The translations under genes and the position numbers were made by a program. Positions 13,751 through 25,659 of a stretch of 64,000 bases of DNA are shown here, piece after piece. How positions within the stretch are numbered: position 1 is the stretch's first letter; every line of letters starts with the position of its first letter. The DNA is from Spirodela intermedia (lineage: Eukaryota; Streptophyta; Magnoliopsida; Alismatales; Araceae): positions 4,570,169 through 4,634,168 of the forward strand of contig LR746276.1 in NCBI GenBank assembly GCA_902729315.2, in the 5' to 3' direction. The notes below the pieces were generated by a model that was not told the DNA's origin, did no database searches, and was given only the letters and a program-made list of their open reading frames with translations.

Positions 13751-14287
13751 GACGGAGATAGTGGAGAGTGTGGGTGGGGAGGGTGGGGGGTGTATAGGCG
13801 GGTGTGCCACTTGAAACCCTCTTGAGCCACTTAAAGTCAAAGATGTAGGAAAATAAGACGAGGAAACTTCCTTCCATATTTTTCATTAGTTATTTGAAAC
13901 AAAACGTCGGAAAAAATATGCATGCGACGCACCGGTTGTATTCTTCCGAGAAATTATTTCCCAATTTTCACGTCTTTTCTGGAGTCGTCACCCATCTTGT
14001 CTCCCATATTTAATATCCACGAATTTAATAGCCATCTGTCGTGTTCCCTTGTTGAATAATGGATTTATCCTCTGCTTCAAAAAATCATGAATGTTGTCAA
14101 TGAGGGGGAATGGCCTCGAAGGAGGAAACAGTGCAGCCGAACATGAACGTGGGCGACTCGTGGAAAGAGGTACAGTGAGAGAGGAGAGATAGGGAGAGGC
14201 TGCTGCCTGGTGAAAGAAGGGTTCTCGAAAGGCGTTAATGCAGCTGCCAAGATGAGAAAGGGTAGAGAAGGGAGTGGCCTCTCTCTC

Positions 14288-14289
14288 CC

Positions 14290-14342
<53 letters not shown>
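14288..14342. repeat. CT microsatellite
   Basis: About 26 CT units inside the left inverted-repeat arm. Confidence 0.9.
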
Positions 14343-14345
<3 letters not shown>

Positions 14346-15027
14346 CCTTCGGGGCATTTAATCCTCAAGGTTTCACGTCCTCCGCCGACCTCTCTCTCTC
14401 CCTCGACACGCCCATGTATCTATGCGTCTGTCCGGGCTTTGTACGATGAGCGGCAGTGTCTGAGCGAGATTTTAAGCCCTCTTTCACAGGAAGATGCTCT
14501 CGGCAATTCGAGGGAAAAAGCAGGAGCCCTTACCTTGTCATACGGACACAGAGAGACGAAGACAGAGAGAGGAGGGAGGGAGACAGAGGGGGCTAAATCA
14601 CCGGGAGATGAAAGGCAGGTAAATTGGGAGGGGTGGATGGATATTAGTGCACTGCATCGTACAGTGGGCGGTGGGAGGAACGATAGCCATGTCCTACCCC
14701 TCCAGCTTTGAAGAGACAAGATAGAGAGCAAACAGGAGCACGTAAACGATCCCTGTTCAACCTTTTGGCCACGCCGGAAGGGGAGAAGTTTCAGGCGGAT
14801 GGGAGTGAGATGTTCACAATACTAGGAGAGAGGGGGAGGAGAGAGAGAGAGAGAAAGAGAGAAAGAATAATGAAGTCAGATTAATGTTGATTGAAATCAA
14901 GCCAGCTTAGCACAGCGGGTCATGACTCGGGGACAAAATCATCAACGATAATACGTTTTGGGAGATTAAAATTTGGAGTGTAATTGTAAGCTCCTACAAA
15001 AAAACAAACTTGTTTTGCAAGGGCCAA

Positions 15028-15630
15028 AACATATAAGGTTACCGTGAATACCAAACAGAGAAGTCAAGATTCCTGGATTTCCAAGAAAATTAAGTTTACT
15101 TTTTTCCATACATAAACGACTTAAAAGGGGAGCAACTTTTAGATCCCATGATCATAAATTGGAATATGATGACTGAAAACTTTAAATGAATAGTGATGAT
15201 TTAAGCTAGATTCGGAATCATTTGGGAATGAACAAAGAAGGAGCTCCAAGGATTTTTCAGTCTCATGAGCATCAATTTCATTAACTGACGCATAGCATGA
15301 TTTTAAATCATTAAACTCACCCAATGAAATGGTTATTTCAAATTTTCTTAATCCAATAATGAGCTTCCAAAACCATTTCTTATAATAATTAAATAATTTA
15401 TATTTTGACGGCGTTCTATTGAGTAATTCATTCGTGTATTATAATTCTTATCATACAACACACATTTAAAGGTGAAAAATATCACACCATGCGTCATCAA
15501 CTTTACCACGCCATTTATAGTTTTATCAGTAGTAAAATTAGGGGCAATAGAGCCTAGAAGACCTGATATGGGTGACGATTGAGAATTTTTAAAACCATAG
15601 GCTCGCCTTAAATGGGCCTTTTTGGGCCAA
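15028..15630. mobile_element. 603-bp insertion in the left inverted-repeat arm, flanked by a 7-bp direct repeat
   Basis: Relative to the right arm, the left arm carries an extra segment between two copies of GGGCCAA (15021-15027 and 15624-15630). The right arm has a single GGCCAAG at the matching place, so the duplication looks like a target-site duplication. The insert has an AT-rich interior, no clear terminal inverted repeats and no coding domain. It could be a non-autonomous element or filler DNA. Class is unknown. Confidence 0.5.
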
Positions 15631-15765
15631 TATGATCCTTCATTTGGAGGCGTCACCTAGTCCATGTAGGCTTTTCTCCAAGATTGAGCCTGATAAAATT
15701 TGTTCGTACTTCGGCCAGGACCGTAGAGGCCCAGGGTAGGCCAGACCCCTTGACATCCATGAACC

Positions 15766-17076
15766 ACTTAGAGAACTCTCGAAAGCCATTTTCTATGTTT
15801 TGTCAACATCAAAATTGATGGTTTTGAAGGCAAAAAATTAGTGCACCATCGATGGAGTGAGTGGATTAATCCTTAAGATCTAGTTTCTGAATGCTAAGAG
15901 AAACATTGGAAGCCTTGATGCAGCAAAACCAACTATTCAAGGAAGATGATGGAGCATGTTTCATCATTTAATTGTCATTCTCCAACTTCGCTATATTTTA
16001 AAGCAAAGATTGATGCTACAAAATCAAATGAAGGGCGACAAGCATGCTTTTTATGATAAAAAACAACCATTTTAATGACCAAAATCATAATAGTTATAGT
16101 TAGAAAAATCGTGTCAAGATTGAGCATCATTTGATCAAAGATGTTTCTAGAAAAGAAGAAATTTCAATAAGTATTGTTTAATAAATGATTAAATCATAGA
16201 TGATTTTACACAGCTCTTCCCCGCTCAAAGTTTAGACTTGTTAAAAATGCAGAAGTGTACCAAACATTCTACAAGGAGGAGCATGAGATCTGAAAGTTAC
16301 CATTTGAGGGATTACTAAAATTCTGTATTAAGTTGTTTATTTCCTATGAAAGAAGTCACTTTAGTTATTCAAGGCAGGGGGTGGGTTAAGGGTCTATAAC
16401 TCATGTTGAAAGTTGATGAACTTCCTAGACATTGAAGTAATTGGCATTTAACAACATACGAACGGTCAAATCTATCTATATGTACTATATATCTTCATAC
16501 TTTCATATCGAAATATATATTATGATTGTTTATTAAAGCACGATAAAAAAAGTATAATCTTAATAACTAATAAATTATGGAGATATTACACGAAGACGAA
16601 AAAAATTCGAACTTGAATATCAGTTTTCATCATAATCAGAGCTAAGTGATCAAAGATTAAGGTAGGTACATGACCCCATTTTGCCCGGAGGAACTGCACT
16701 TTGATTTGTTGGTGGATGTACTGTTTACATTAATTGAAATAAATATAGTTATATTTTTTTGGTCGAGTAATTTTCCCCATTACTGCAAACTGAATCTGGT
16801 GTGGCTCATGCGGGTGAACTTGATCCTCCCAAAGCATGGTCTAAAATTCTGTATGAAGCAGGCTACTGTTACCCCATACTTCTACAATTATTCTCAAGCA
16901 GGTAAAATGGATAATGTATATAAATTGGATGGAGAGAGCAGCGGATAATTTTAAGGAAACTTGCAGGGACATTCTCTGATATGCATCAGAGAAACGTAGG
17001 GATTGGCTCCTCGTTTCACTGCAAGAACTTGCCGACGTAGTTGGATGGGGGGCTGGATGAGTCGGATGATCTTCCT
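15766..17076. other. Spacer of the inverted repeat, AT-rich part, no gene seen
   Basis: This part lies between the left arm and the unrecognised five-exon gene. It is AT-rich to about 16,650. A short open stretch at 16,980-17,070 on the minus strand ends in SSPPSNYVGKFLQ-stop. It sits just past the stop of the gene model at 17077 in another frame and may be an alternative 3' end of that gene. Confidence 0.45.
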
Positions 17077-18329
17077 CTACGCATGGGTGGATCTGAAGCA
17101 GATGAACGTACGCGGTAGCCCTCTTCCTGCCCTCTTCTTCTCCGTGGGGCACTTCTGCTCGCTCTTCTTCTGGGTGATCAGCGTCGTCCTCCTCATCTGC
17201 TCGTCGCGAAAGAGGCACCTATGGATTATACTCGTACAATCAGAGAAAGGACGAACAGGGGGGACGATGCCATCCTCTCTCTTCCTCAGCCTGAAGAGGC
17301 GGTGGGCCAGAAGCTGAGAAATCACAGAAGACGGAAGGTGGAAGACGAAAGATATCTGAGAAACGCGGGAAGGACGCTTACTTGTTCTTGAGCTTGGCTG
17401 TTCTGGCTTCCTGCCACTGCGCGAGCCGAGCCTCGACTATGATCCTCGCGTCCTCTGAGGAGAGAGAGCAGACGGCTGGTCTGCTGTTCCTTGGGCCCTC
17501 CCATTGGAGATCCTCGTCGATGGAGCAGTGATTCTGATCCCCATTGCCGCCTGTAAAACGTTCGATACCATGGAAACCTTCAGCAGGTAGAAACCATCGC
17601 CGTTGTCAGTCAAAGAGAAGATTCCGCTTAGAGACCTGAGGAAAGGTTGGCTGCTCCGCTATATCTGCGTTCTCTCCCTTGCTCTTCTTCTTCTTCTTCT
17701 TCCCCGTCGCCGGCGTCGGTAAGAGATGAGTCGCAAGACAAGTACTCCGAGGAGACGACGGATTGCCGACCCTCGTAATCGGAGCTGCGGTGGCTCCAAG
17801 ACTTGGAGGCACTCTCCGCATCTTTCATAGCGAATCCAGAGAAACGATTCAGAGAGGTAACTCGGAGGCAGAGAAATCTCGAGCGCGAGGGGAGGAGCTA
17901 CCGTTGGCTCTTCTCCTCAGCAACGGCGAATCTGAATCCTCTCGCTGGAATTCTAGCCGATCGGGTCCATTCCATCTCCGCCGTCCCGCTTCAGACGACG
18001 TCGCCTTCTTGCTCTCTTCTCCGCGCCGCCTCTGAAGATCCCCAGGAATGCCGGATAGGAAACAGCAGTAAGAACCGGCAAGAAAATCCGTTTGAAGGGC
18101 ATCAACAGGGGGCAACAAGAAAACGGAAGAGGATACACAGTTTCTGACGATGAGAGAGAGAGAGAGAGAAAGAAAGAAATGCGACCTCGATGCTGGAGCT
18201 GCTGTGTATCCCCGAAGGAGGAGAGTCGGAGAAGGAGGTGACGTCATTCCACAAGAGGGAGGAGGTCGCCTTGCCCCGTCCCTCATTGCTTCCACCGAGG
18301 GACTCGGCGATCTTTTTCTTCCCCGCCAT
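17077..18329 (-). CDS. Unrecognised Ser/Arg-rich protein gene, five exons
   Basis: Five exons join in phase on the minus strand: 18329-18186, 18031-17902, 17821-17636, 17550-17382, 17290-17077. All introns are GT-AG and short (154, 80, 85, 91 nt), which is normal for plants. The predicted product is 280 residues. The N-terminal half is rich in Ser and Arg with FSDSPPSGIHSSSS near residues 33-46. The middle has a run of seven Glu after DAGDG. A charged, probably helical segment (DARIIVEARLAQWQEARTAK) lies in exon 4, and the tail is basic. I do not recognise the family and propose no function. The upstream frame stays open to 18515, so the start may lie further 5'. The last exon is the weakest part: a different acceptor or an extra intron could move the end to the SSPPSNYVGKFLQ frame near 17,030. 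The gene sits between the two arms of a large inverted repeat. Confidence 0.5.
18150..18170. repeat. GA microsatellite in intron 1 of the five-exon gene
   Basis: GA tract on the plus strand; on the gene strand it is a CT tract in the pyrimidine-rich intron 1. Confidence 0.8.
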
Positions 18330-19469
18330 GGCGGCGCTGCCTCCGTTCTCGGTTCTTGGAGAGCGACAACCGGCGGGCTCAGAGGCGGCGAATGACCATG
18401 ACGAGGGGACGAGGTGAGGATGGCGGCGGTCCAGCTGCTTCAGGTTGCCGCCGCTGCATGACGAGCCCACGACGTCCATAGCTCGCCACGTGCTTCTCCT
18501 CGGTTGCATCATCAATACTTTTGCAACGTTCTGCTACCTAGTCAAGAAGCCAAGGAGAGAGAGAGAGAGAGAGAGAGATAAGGGAGCCTTTTACAGGATG
18601 GGAGAGGAAGAACTGCGAACTGTAGTTGTTTAGGATGGTGTAACAACAAAATCTACGTCCCCATTTTTTTCCCTCCCATAATTATTGAAAAGTATTGACC
18701 AAGGATAAATAGTACATGGATGCCAACGGGTCTGACCGGTCATGAGCCTTTATGGTCCCGGCCGAAGTATGAGCAGGTTTCATAAGGCTCAGGCCTGCAG
18801 AAAACCTACAAGCTTTGGGTGAGGCCTCCGATTGAAGGGTGCTCTTGGCCTTGCAAAACTAGTCTATTATTTGAAAGAACTTACGATTACACTCCAAATT
18901 TATCTCCTAAAACGTATAATCGGTGATGATTTTGTCCCTGAGTCATGACCCGCTGTGCTAAGCTGGCTTGATTTCAATCGACATTAATCTGACTTCATCA
19001 TTAGCTCTCTCTCTCTCTCTCCCCCTCCCTCTCCTAGTATTATGAGCATCCCACTCCCGTCCGCCTGAAACTTCCCCCATTCAGGCGTGGCCAAAAGGGT
19101 TCAACAGGGATAGTTTGCTCTCTATTTAGTATCTTCAAAACTGGAGGGTTAGGACATGGCTGTCGCTCCTCCCATCGTCCGCTGTGCAATGCAGTGCACT
19201 AATATCCCTCCTACCCTCTCCCTATTCACAAGCCTTTCATCTTCCGATCATTTAGTCCTCTCTCTGTGTCTCCCTCCCTCCTCTCTCTGTCTCCGTCTCT
19301 CTCTGTGTCCGTATGATAAGGTAAGGGCTTCCGCTTTCTCCCTCGAATTGCCGAGAGTATTTTCTAGTGAAAGAGGACTTAAAATCTCTCTCAGACACTG
19401 CCGCTCACCGTACAAAACACGGACAGACGCGCAAATACATGGGCGCGTCGAGAGGGAGAGAGAGGTCGT

Positions 19470-19589
19470 CGGAGGATGTGAAACCTTGAGGATTAAATGC
19501 CCCGAAGGTGGAGAATGAGAGGGAGAGGGAGAGAGAGAGAGAGATGCCGACGGAGGATGTGAAACCTTGAGGATTAAATGTCCTGAAGG
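19470..19589. repeat. Tandem duplication inside the right arm
   Basis: The 39-bp segment starting cggaggatgtgaaaccttga at 19470 recurs at 19551 with small differences, a period of 81 bp. The left arm has one copy of this segment (14353-14390), so the duplication arose after the arms separated. Confidence 0.8.
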
Positions 19590-20142
19590 GAGAGATAGAG
19601 AGGCGAGCAAAAAATGCATTGGGCCCGCGATGGAGGGAAGGACGGCCACTCCATTCCTTACCCTGATCTCATCTCGGCATCCAGCTGCATTAACTGCCCT
19701 TGAGAGTCCTTTCACCACACAGCAGCCTCTCCCTATCTTCTCTCCTCCGCTCTCTAACTGTACCTCCTTGCTCGAGTCGCTCACGTTCATATTCGGCTCC
19801 ACTTTCCCCTCCTCCGAGGCCATGCCCTCTCGTTGACATTATTCGTGATTTTTTGAAGAAGAGGAAAAATCCATTATTCAACAAGACAACACCACAGATC
19901 GCTATTAAATTCGTAGATATTAAATATGGGAGAGGAGATGGGTAACAACTCCAAAAAAGACGTGAAAATTGGGAAATAATTTCTCGGAAGAATACGACGG
20001 TACAGTGCATGCTTATTTTCTCCGACGTTTAGTTTCGAATAAATAAAGGAAAATGTGGAAGTTAGCTTCCTCTTCTTATTTTCCTACAAAATGTGGAAGT
20101 ATAGCTCACTCGCCTACAGCTCCTACCCACCCACCCTCCTCC

Positions 20143-20322
<180 letters not shown>

Positions 20323-20601
20323 CGCTCTCGCTCTCTGTGCGATACAGCCAGAGAGAAGGGCTTCTATCTTCCCCCCGAATTGTGTCGGGCATCTCCTCGC
20401 GACAGGAGGCTTAGCTTGGAGAGCATGAAGGATGTTGGCCTAAAAAGGCCACAGCAAAGGGTAGCTAAGACTTCTACCCTAAATTCTTTACCTCGACTTC
20501 TCTACAATCCAAACTCGACTAAGTCTGTCCGGAAGCTCGAAATCGCTTCACCCTTATACCCTCTTGATCAGGGTACTGAATCCTCCTCTACCTCCGTTCT
20601 T

Positions 20602-20603
<2 letters not shown>

Positions 20604-20663
<60 letters not shown>
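20604..20663. repeat. CT microsatellite
   Basis: About 29 CT units in intergenic DNA between the inverted repeat and the WD40 gene. Confidence 0.95.
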
Positions 20664-20666
<3 letters not shown>

Positions 20667-20850
20667 CTCTGTTTTATAAATTCTCCTTCACGTACTAATT
20701 CTTCACCATTGGGCTCCTCAGGGTGTGGCGTGATGGGTCGACCTATCCTCTTCCCACTTACTGGGTTGATCGTCTAAACAAAACTAGGGCTATATTAAAA
20801 TAGTCATGTCTTTGACCGGGAGAACCTATATTTCTATATCTTTGCATACG

Positions 20851-20856
<6 letters not shown>

Positions 20857-20882
<26 letters not shown>
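20857..20882. repeat. GA microsatellite
   Basis: Pure GA tract 3' of the WD40 gene. Confidence 0.85.
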
Positions 20883-21128
20883 TCACTCACTGTACAAGCA
20901 ACAAGTGAGTCAACTTCCAATACTGACCTAGTCAAAGCCCGGGATTATCAAAACCCTGGTCAAGGCCAAGATTAAGAAGACTCTAGGTTAGACATGACCG
21001 GGTTAAGGACTACCCCAAATATTCTCATCGTTGACTTAGCAAGAACCTGTCTTTGTGGCTGGACTACGAAAGGAGGGGACCAGAGCACCGCTTTTTCGGA
21101 CATTGACCTAGGAGTTAACGGAAGATGG

Positions 21129-22376
21129 TCATGGAGCACAGACTCTCCAGACTTTTATATCGCCGTCCAGGCTGCCGGTGTAGATGGCGTGGCAGACGCC
21201 TCCGCCGACGGCCGCCGCGTTCTCGTCTTGCTCAGCTGTCGCCGCCGCCACGCACTTCACCGGTCCTCTGTGTCCTCGGAGCACTGCCAGGCAGGAGTAC
21301 TCCGCCGCCCCTTTCCGCCACCAGACCCTCGCCGTCATGTCCGCCGACCCACTGCACACCAGCTCTGCCATCGCCGCTAGGCACAGAACGGCGCCGCTGT
21401 GGCCCCTGAGAGCTCCCGCCACCGCTATGCCGGAAGAAGACGCTCCGCCGCCGGTCTCCCAGACGACAACTGACCGGTCGCCGGCGCCGGAGTAGAGCAC
21501 CCGCCCGTCGGGGCTCAATGCAAGCGCGTTGACCGCAGACTTGTGCCGTTCTAGCGTGGCGGCTAGAGAGTGCTTCTTCTCCCCCCGACACCTCCTCCAT
21601 ACCTGCTTTCTTCACGTTAGATCACAGAAGATTAAGGATTGAGAACATTGAGAACCTTGATCAAGAACAGTGGAGACATTGATGGTGCCGTCCGCCGATC
21701 CGGTGTAGACGGCGCCGTCGGCCGCCGCCGTGACCGAGTTGATGGCGTCCTGGTGGGCTCCGGCCACCGATTCCAAGCACCTGCCGTCGGCCACCCGCCA
21801 TACTTTGAGAGTCCGATCCCAGGAAACGGAGTACAGGACGGCGCCGTCGTCGGAGAAGGCGACGGAGGAGACGGCGTCGGCGTGGTTGACCCAGGTGGTT
21901 CTCCTATGCCGCCGCACTTCCACGTAGTTCTCCGGCGAGAGCAGGCTGAGGAACTTGTCGCCGGCGGTGGGGAGCGTGGAGGAGAGGCGGTAGCGGCGGC
22001 CAAACCTGGCGGCGATCCTCCAGACGAGGATTTTATGGTCGTGGTGGGCGGTGAAGAGCCTGTTTCCGGCGACGACCATGGACTTGACTCCACTTCGGGA
22101 AGCGGCGACGATAATGCCGTTTTCGGAGAAGCTCCCCTTGAGCCGCCATGATCTGATCTTCCCGTTAGAGGAGCCGCTGTAGAGGGAGCCCCCGTTGACT
22201 AATAGCGAGGAGACGTGGGAAGAGTCGCCGGGGAGTGTGACGATGCACCGTTGGAGAGGGAGAGGGAGAGGGGGCCGGCAGTGCAAGTCCAACGAAGGGA
22301 TGAACCGGAGATCTGAGAAGTGATCGCTGGAGTAGGCATGTGGTATTTGCTCCTGCGACGGCGATTCTTCTCCCAT
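21129..22376 (-). CDS. JINGUBANG-like WD40 repeat protein, one short intron
   Basis: A beta-propeller protein of the plant JINGUBANG-like WD40 group, whose founding member restrains pollen germination; other members are poorly characterised. Two exons, 22376-21678 and 21602-21129, join in phase 0 and give 390 residues, normal for the group. Repeat units end in a W-containing strand: GKIRSWRL (72-79), HKILVWRI (114-121), RTLKVWRV (188-195), GTINVWRR (across the exon join), DRSVVVWE, DMTARVWW and DGDIKVWRV near the C-terminus, which gives seven blades. Several carry the GH and SGS/TGS patterns typical of WD units. The start at 22376 (MGEESPSQEQ) was chosen over an in-frame upstream ATG at 22475 because the latter reads through a CT tract that is probably 5' untranslated. 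The 75-nt insert between the exons has a weak donor (AAT/GTCTCC), a good acceptor and a CTAAC branch-point-like sequence. Reading through it meets a stop. Confidence 0.88.
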
Positions 22377-22419
22377 TTGGCGTCCCTCGCCAAGAACAAT
22401 GGGCGTACTTCGACAAACA

Positions 22420-22446
22420 GCAAGAGAGAGAGAGAGAGAGAGAGAG
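22420..22446. repeat. GA microsatellite upstream of the WD40 gene
   Basis: On the gene strand this is a CT tract about 45-70 nt before the start codon, in the probable 5' untranslated region. Confidence 0.85.
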
Positions 22447-22549
22447 GGTGGTTTACGACGGCTGAGAAAGAGCAAACACGAATATAGGACCCAGAAAAGC
22501 GTCTAGTTAATAGGGGAACATTTCCCCTCGACTAGCCTTATAATCTTCC

Positions 22550-22963
22550 AAATCCTTCACTTCATCTAAGCTCTCTCTCTTGGGAATAACCAGAGACTTT
22601 TTTTAATAAAGCATCAATTGACCACCAAATAGATAATCCAGGTGCTAACGAGACTTCACGGCCAGAGAGGATGGGGACGGGATAGCCGTGGACTTTGCTG
22701 ATGGCACCTGTCTGGTAGGTGACTGGATTTCGAATATCGGTATCTGCTTGTCTTAGTGAGGAAACCCATCTCTCTCTCTCGCTCTCGCTCTCCTTCTGCC
22801 TTTTTCCTCATCGGGGTCTCCTTGTCCTCACACCATGAGAGAGCCCCGTGCCTGCTTCCGTCCAAAGGGGGATGATGGGTGGCCTCTGATGTGAAGTCTG
22901 AGCATATCCATATTCTGGGCATCTCCACAGCGTGTATTGCGAGTTTAACAACTGGGGAACTCG

Positions 22964-23005
<42 letters not shown>

Positions 23006-25360
23006 TTCTCTCACCCTTTCTCTCGTCCGGATTTGGTGGGATTCCAAGATCACCTCGTTGACCCGTCGCTAAGGGCATCCCGTGGAGCTCACCGGTATCG
23101 GCGGCGAGCCACGGCGGCGGAATTGGATCCGGTCGTGGTGGGCGGGGGGATGCCGTTGGAGCTAGGTGGGTACATAGGAGATCAAGCCGTCGGCAGAACC
23201 CGTGGGTTCATGTGGTCCCGCCACGTGGAACTTTGTGCCCCGGGGAGATTCTTGGACGATTTAGGAGTGCGCAGGGTCAACGTTGGGACAGTGGCCACCC
23301 TGTAAAGTTTCTTGGTGGTCTCTTTCCAAGGGTCGCATCACATGGCTGGAGATGTTGGCCTTTACAACGAGATTTTCTCTAATAAATCGTTCTTATAAAC
23401 CTGATATTAAAGTTTCTCGCAATTATAAACCTCATGAACTATAAAGAGTCATTTATTTTAATCACAAAACTACCTTTAATTAAAAAATAAATCCCACGTA
23501 TTTGTCAAACTAATGACAAGTTAAGAAAAACCTGATATTAGAAGAAATGAGTCATTTTATTACTAGCGTTCATCCTACTCTTGACTAGTCAAGATTTTAG
23601 AGTAGTCAAATCTTTCCAAGGTAAGTAAATGATTCATTTTCTCATTAAACTTTTGAAGGATATCGAGTTTTAGTTTGTAAACATATATCTCAATAGAAAA
23701 GAATTCACTCCATCATCAAATTAAGAAGAAAGTTCATAGAAGCTACACTAGTAAAAAAGCCGGATTTATGATAAGTATGCAGGTTCAATTTCAGATTAGG
23801 GTGTAATATCATAAGTTTTCTTAATGTGGTTACCCTAACCCTAAGGTATAAAAGGGGTGGGCCACACCTCTTGTTATGTGTGTGAAAAAATAATTCTCTC
23901 TTTGAAGTAATAACAAAGACGTGCAACTATGGATGTAGAAGAATTTTCCAAACCACATAAATATGGTGTGTTTTTCTTCGAATCACATTATCTTTGTGCT
24001 TGCATTTTCTTCTAGTGTTTGGGGAGGGATGTTCATCCCTTAAAAAATGAAAACTTTGAGGTTTTAGAATTGTGAATCCTAAAAAACTAATATTGGGCTC
24101 ACTAAAGTCATGAACTAAAAAGAAATTACTTGGGTGAGAACTTAATTAGCTCTCTAGAACTCCAAATCAAGAAGAGTTAAATATGAATCTTGTCCAATTG
24201 GCCACATAGAGATATGAATGCAGAAGTGATGAGTGTAGTTGAAGTGTAGTAGAATTGTGAATCTAGAAGATATTAATTCAATCAGCTCTCTAAGGATGCG
24301 AGCATCGAAGAGACAAGATGAATTGTTTGGCCAACCTCAGAATTATGAATTTAATTTTTGAATTCACAATAAGTTTCTAGAGTTATAAGTCTAGTGGTAA
24401 TAAGTAGAACTTATTGTATTTAACAATTTGTACTTATGAGTTAGTGAAACTTAGAGACCAAGGATTCCAACAGTGTAGCAGTCTTGAAGCATTAAACCAT
24501 TATAAAATTTAAGAGTGTATATTTCACCTAACTTAGTTAACTAGAGAAGAAACACATCTATTTTCATATAAGAATTTTTATATGGGAGCCTTTTTACAGC
24601 TGCTTACAAATACAAAATCCCCCTCCTCCCCTTCTTCATAGGTATCTTTTTTGTCCTCACATACCCAATAATCTTAACCAATCACAACATTCTACATACT
24701 TATCACTATACATAATTATTTTCACCATTGACCTTCTAAGTAATGTTTAAATAGTTTTAATAACTGAAAATACGTTTAATTAAAAACAATGTCAAATCTT
24801 TCATATATAATAAGCAAGTCCACATAAACGAGAAATGAGTAGAATGTGGTTAGCTTTCATTGTACTCCTTAATATTTACGATTAAATGATACATAAATGT
24901 TAGGTTTATCTGAATGTTCTTGAGAGGGCCAATTGACTACACCTTGGTGTTGGCTTAGGTCCCCACTTTGAGATGTGGGTAGAGGCCATGTAGAAGATCA
25001 CATCTCTATAGATGATTGAGTTCAATTGATTGGACTAGGTAATCTAAAGTTAGGGAAAAGGATATGCTGATTTTTTCAAATATTATGTTGCAAGGAAATT
25101 TATTTTCTATGGCACTATATATTTCTTGGGCCTATTTCAAATGTCAACATATTTTTTGCATACTTTGTTACATACTCTAACAAAACAATGAGCTCAAGGT
25201 ATTTTCTTTTTCCAAAATGACATTTTAATACACGATATTGTCAAGGGAAAAAATTTAAAAATCATGAACTCCGTGGAAATATATATATATATATATATAT
25301 TACAAAATATATAGTATTTTAATGAAATGAAAACAAGCATGATTTTAAAGATAAATCCAG
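22550..25360. other. Intergenic DNA, no gene recognised
   Basis: 22,650-23,330 is GC-richer and holds a CT tract (22,968-23,001); its open frames on both strands are low complexity. From 23,350 to 25,360 the DNA is AT-rich with an AT dinucleotide run at 25,280-25,301. I found no coding domain, tRNA or terminal repeats. Confidence 0.5.
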
Positions 25361-25490
25361 TCCTCTCTGGGGCCCGTTCTTCGGCCAGGCAATGCTGACG
25401 TCACATTTCTTCTATAAATGCAATCGCAATACTGACGGCCGTTGCCAAACGCCGTTCGATTCGAGGTCACGATTACCGTTTTGAGCAGCC

Positions 25491-25518
25491 TATATATACC
25501 CAGCAGAAGCTAGGGTTT
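25491..25518 (+). promoter_or_regulatory. TATA box and telo-box of a probable snoRNA promoter
   Basis: TATATATA at 25491-25498 is followed by TAGGGTTT (inverted telo-box, AAACCCTA) at 25511-25518. Telo-boxes are common in plant promoters for snoRNA and ribosomal-protein genes. The nearest downstream gene on this strand is the C/D-box snoRNA 140 nt away. Confidence 0.6.
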
Positions 25519-25659
25519 CAGCGATTCCTTTACATCTTTCCCGTCGCCCTACTTTCCCCTCTCTCGCTTCTCTTCCCTGTGCTTCGACGCGCCCTGTTCT
25601 ACTGGTTGGGTGCCGCGTTGGTGCTGTGGGTTTCCGGAGGCCTATAGAGATCCGCGGCA

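Larger units (their letters stand above)
13608..15765 (+). repeat. Left arm of a large inverted repeat
   Basis: The reverse complement of this arm matches 18712-20392 in order along its length. Paired landmarks are: cacaattcggggga at 13617 against 20379; aaattatttcccaattttca at 13953 against 19963-19982; ttgaataatggattt at 14053 against 19868; the ctttcac...caattcgagg block at 14483 against 19340; ttggccacgcc at 14764 against 19085; gcgggtcatgactcgggga at 14917 against 18936; and cttcggccaggacc at 15708 against 18750. The copies differ by many substitutions, microsatellite length and one 603-bp insertion (15028-15630). GA/CT and CAGA microsatellites (13699-13750, 14291-14342) lie inside the arm. 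Confidence 0.85.

Noticed and set aside
13498..14731. Several overlapping open frames of 75-145 codons
   Set aside because: They span inverted-repeat arm DNA with GA/CT tracts and show no domain. The matching arm does not conserve the frames.
17812..17861. Alternative 50-nt intron for the unknown gene
   Set aside because: Too short for a plant intron. The 80-nt alternative (17901-17822) preserves the frame and has better sites.
21639..22151. 170-codon plus-strand open frame
   Set aside because: Shadow of the GC-rich WD40 gene, which has the propeller repeats on the minus strand.
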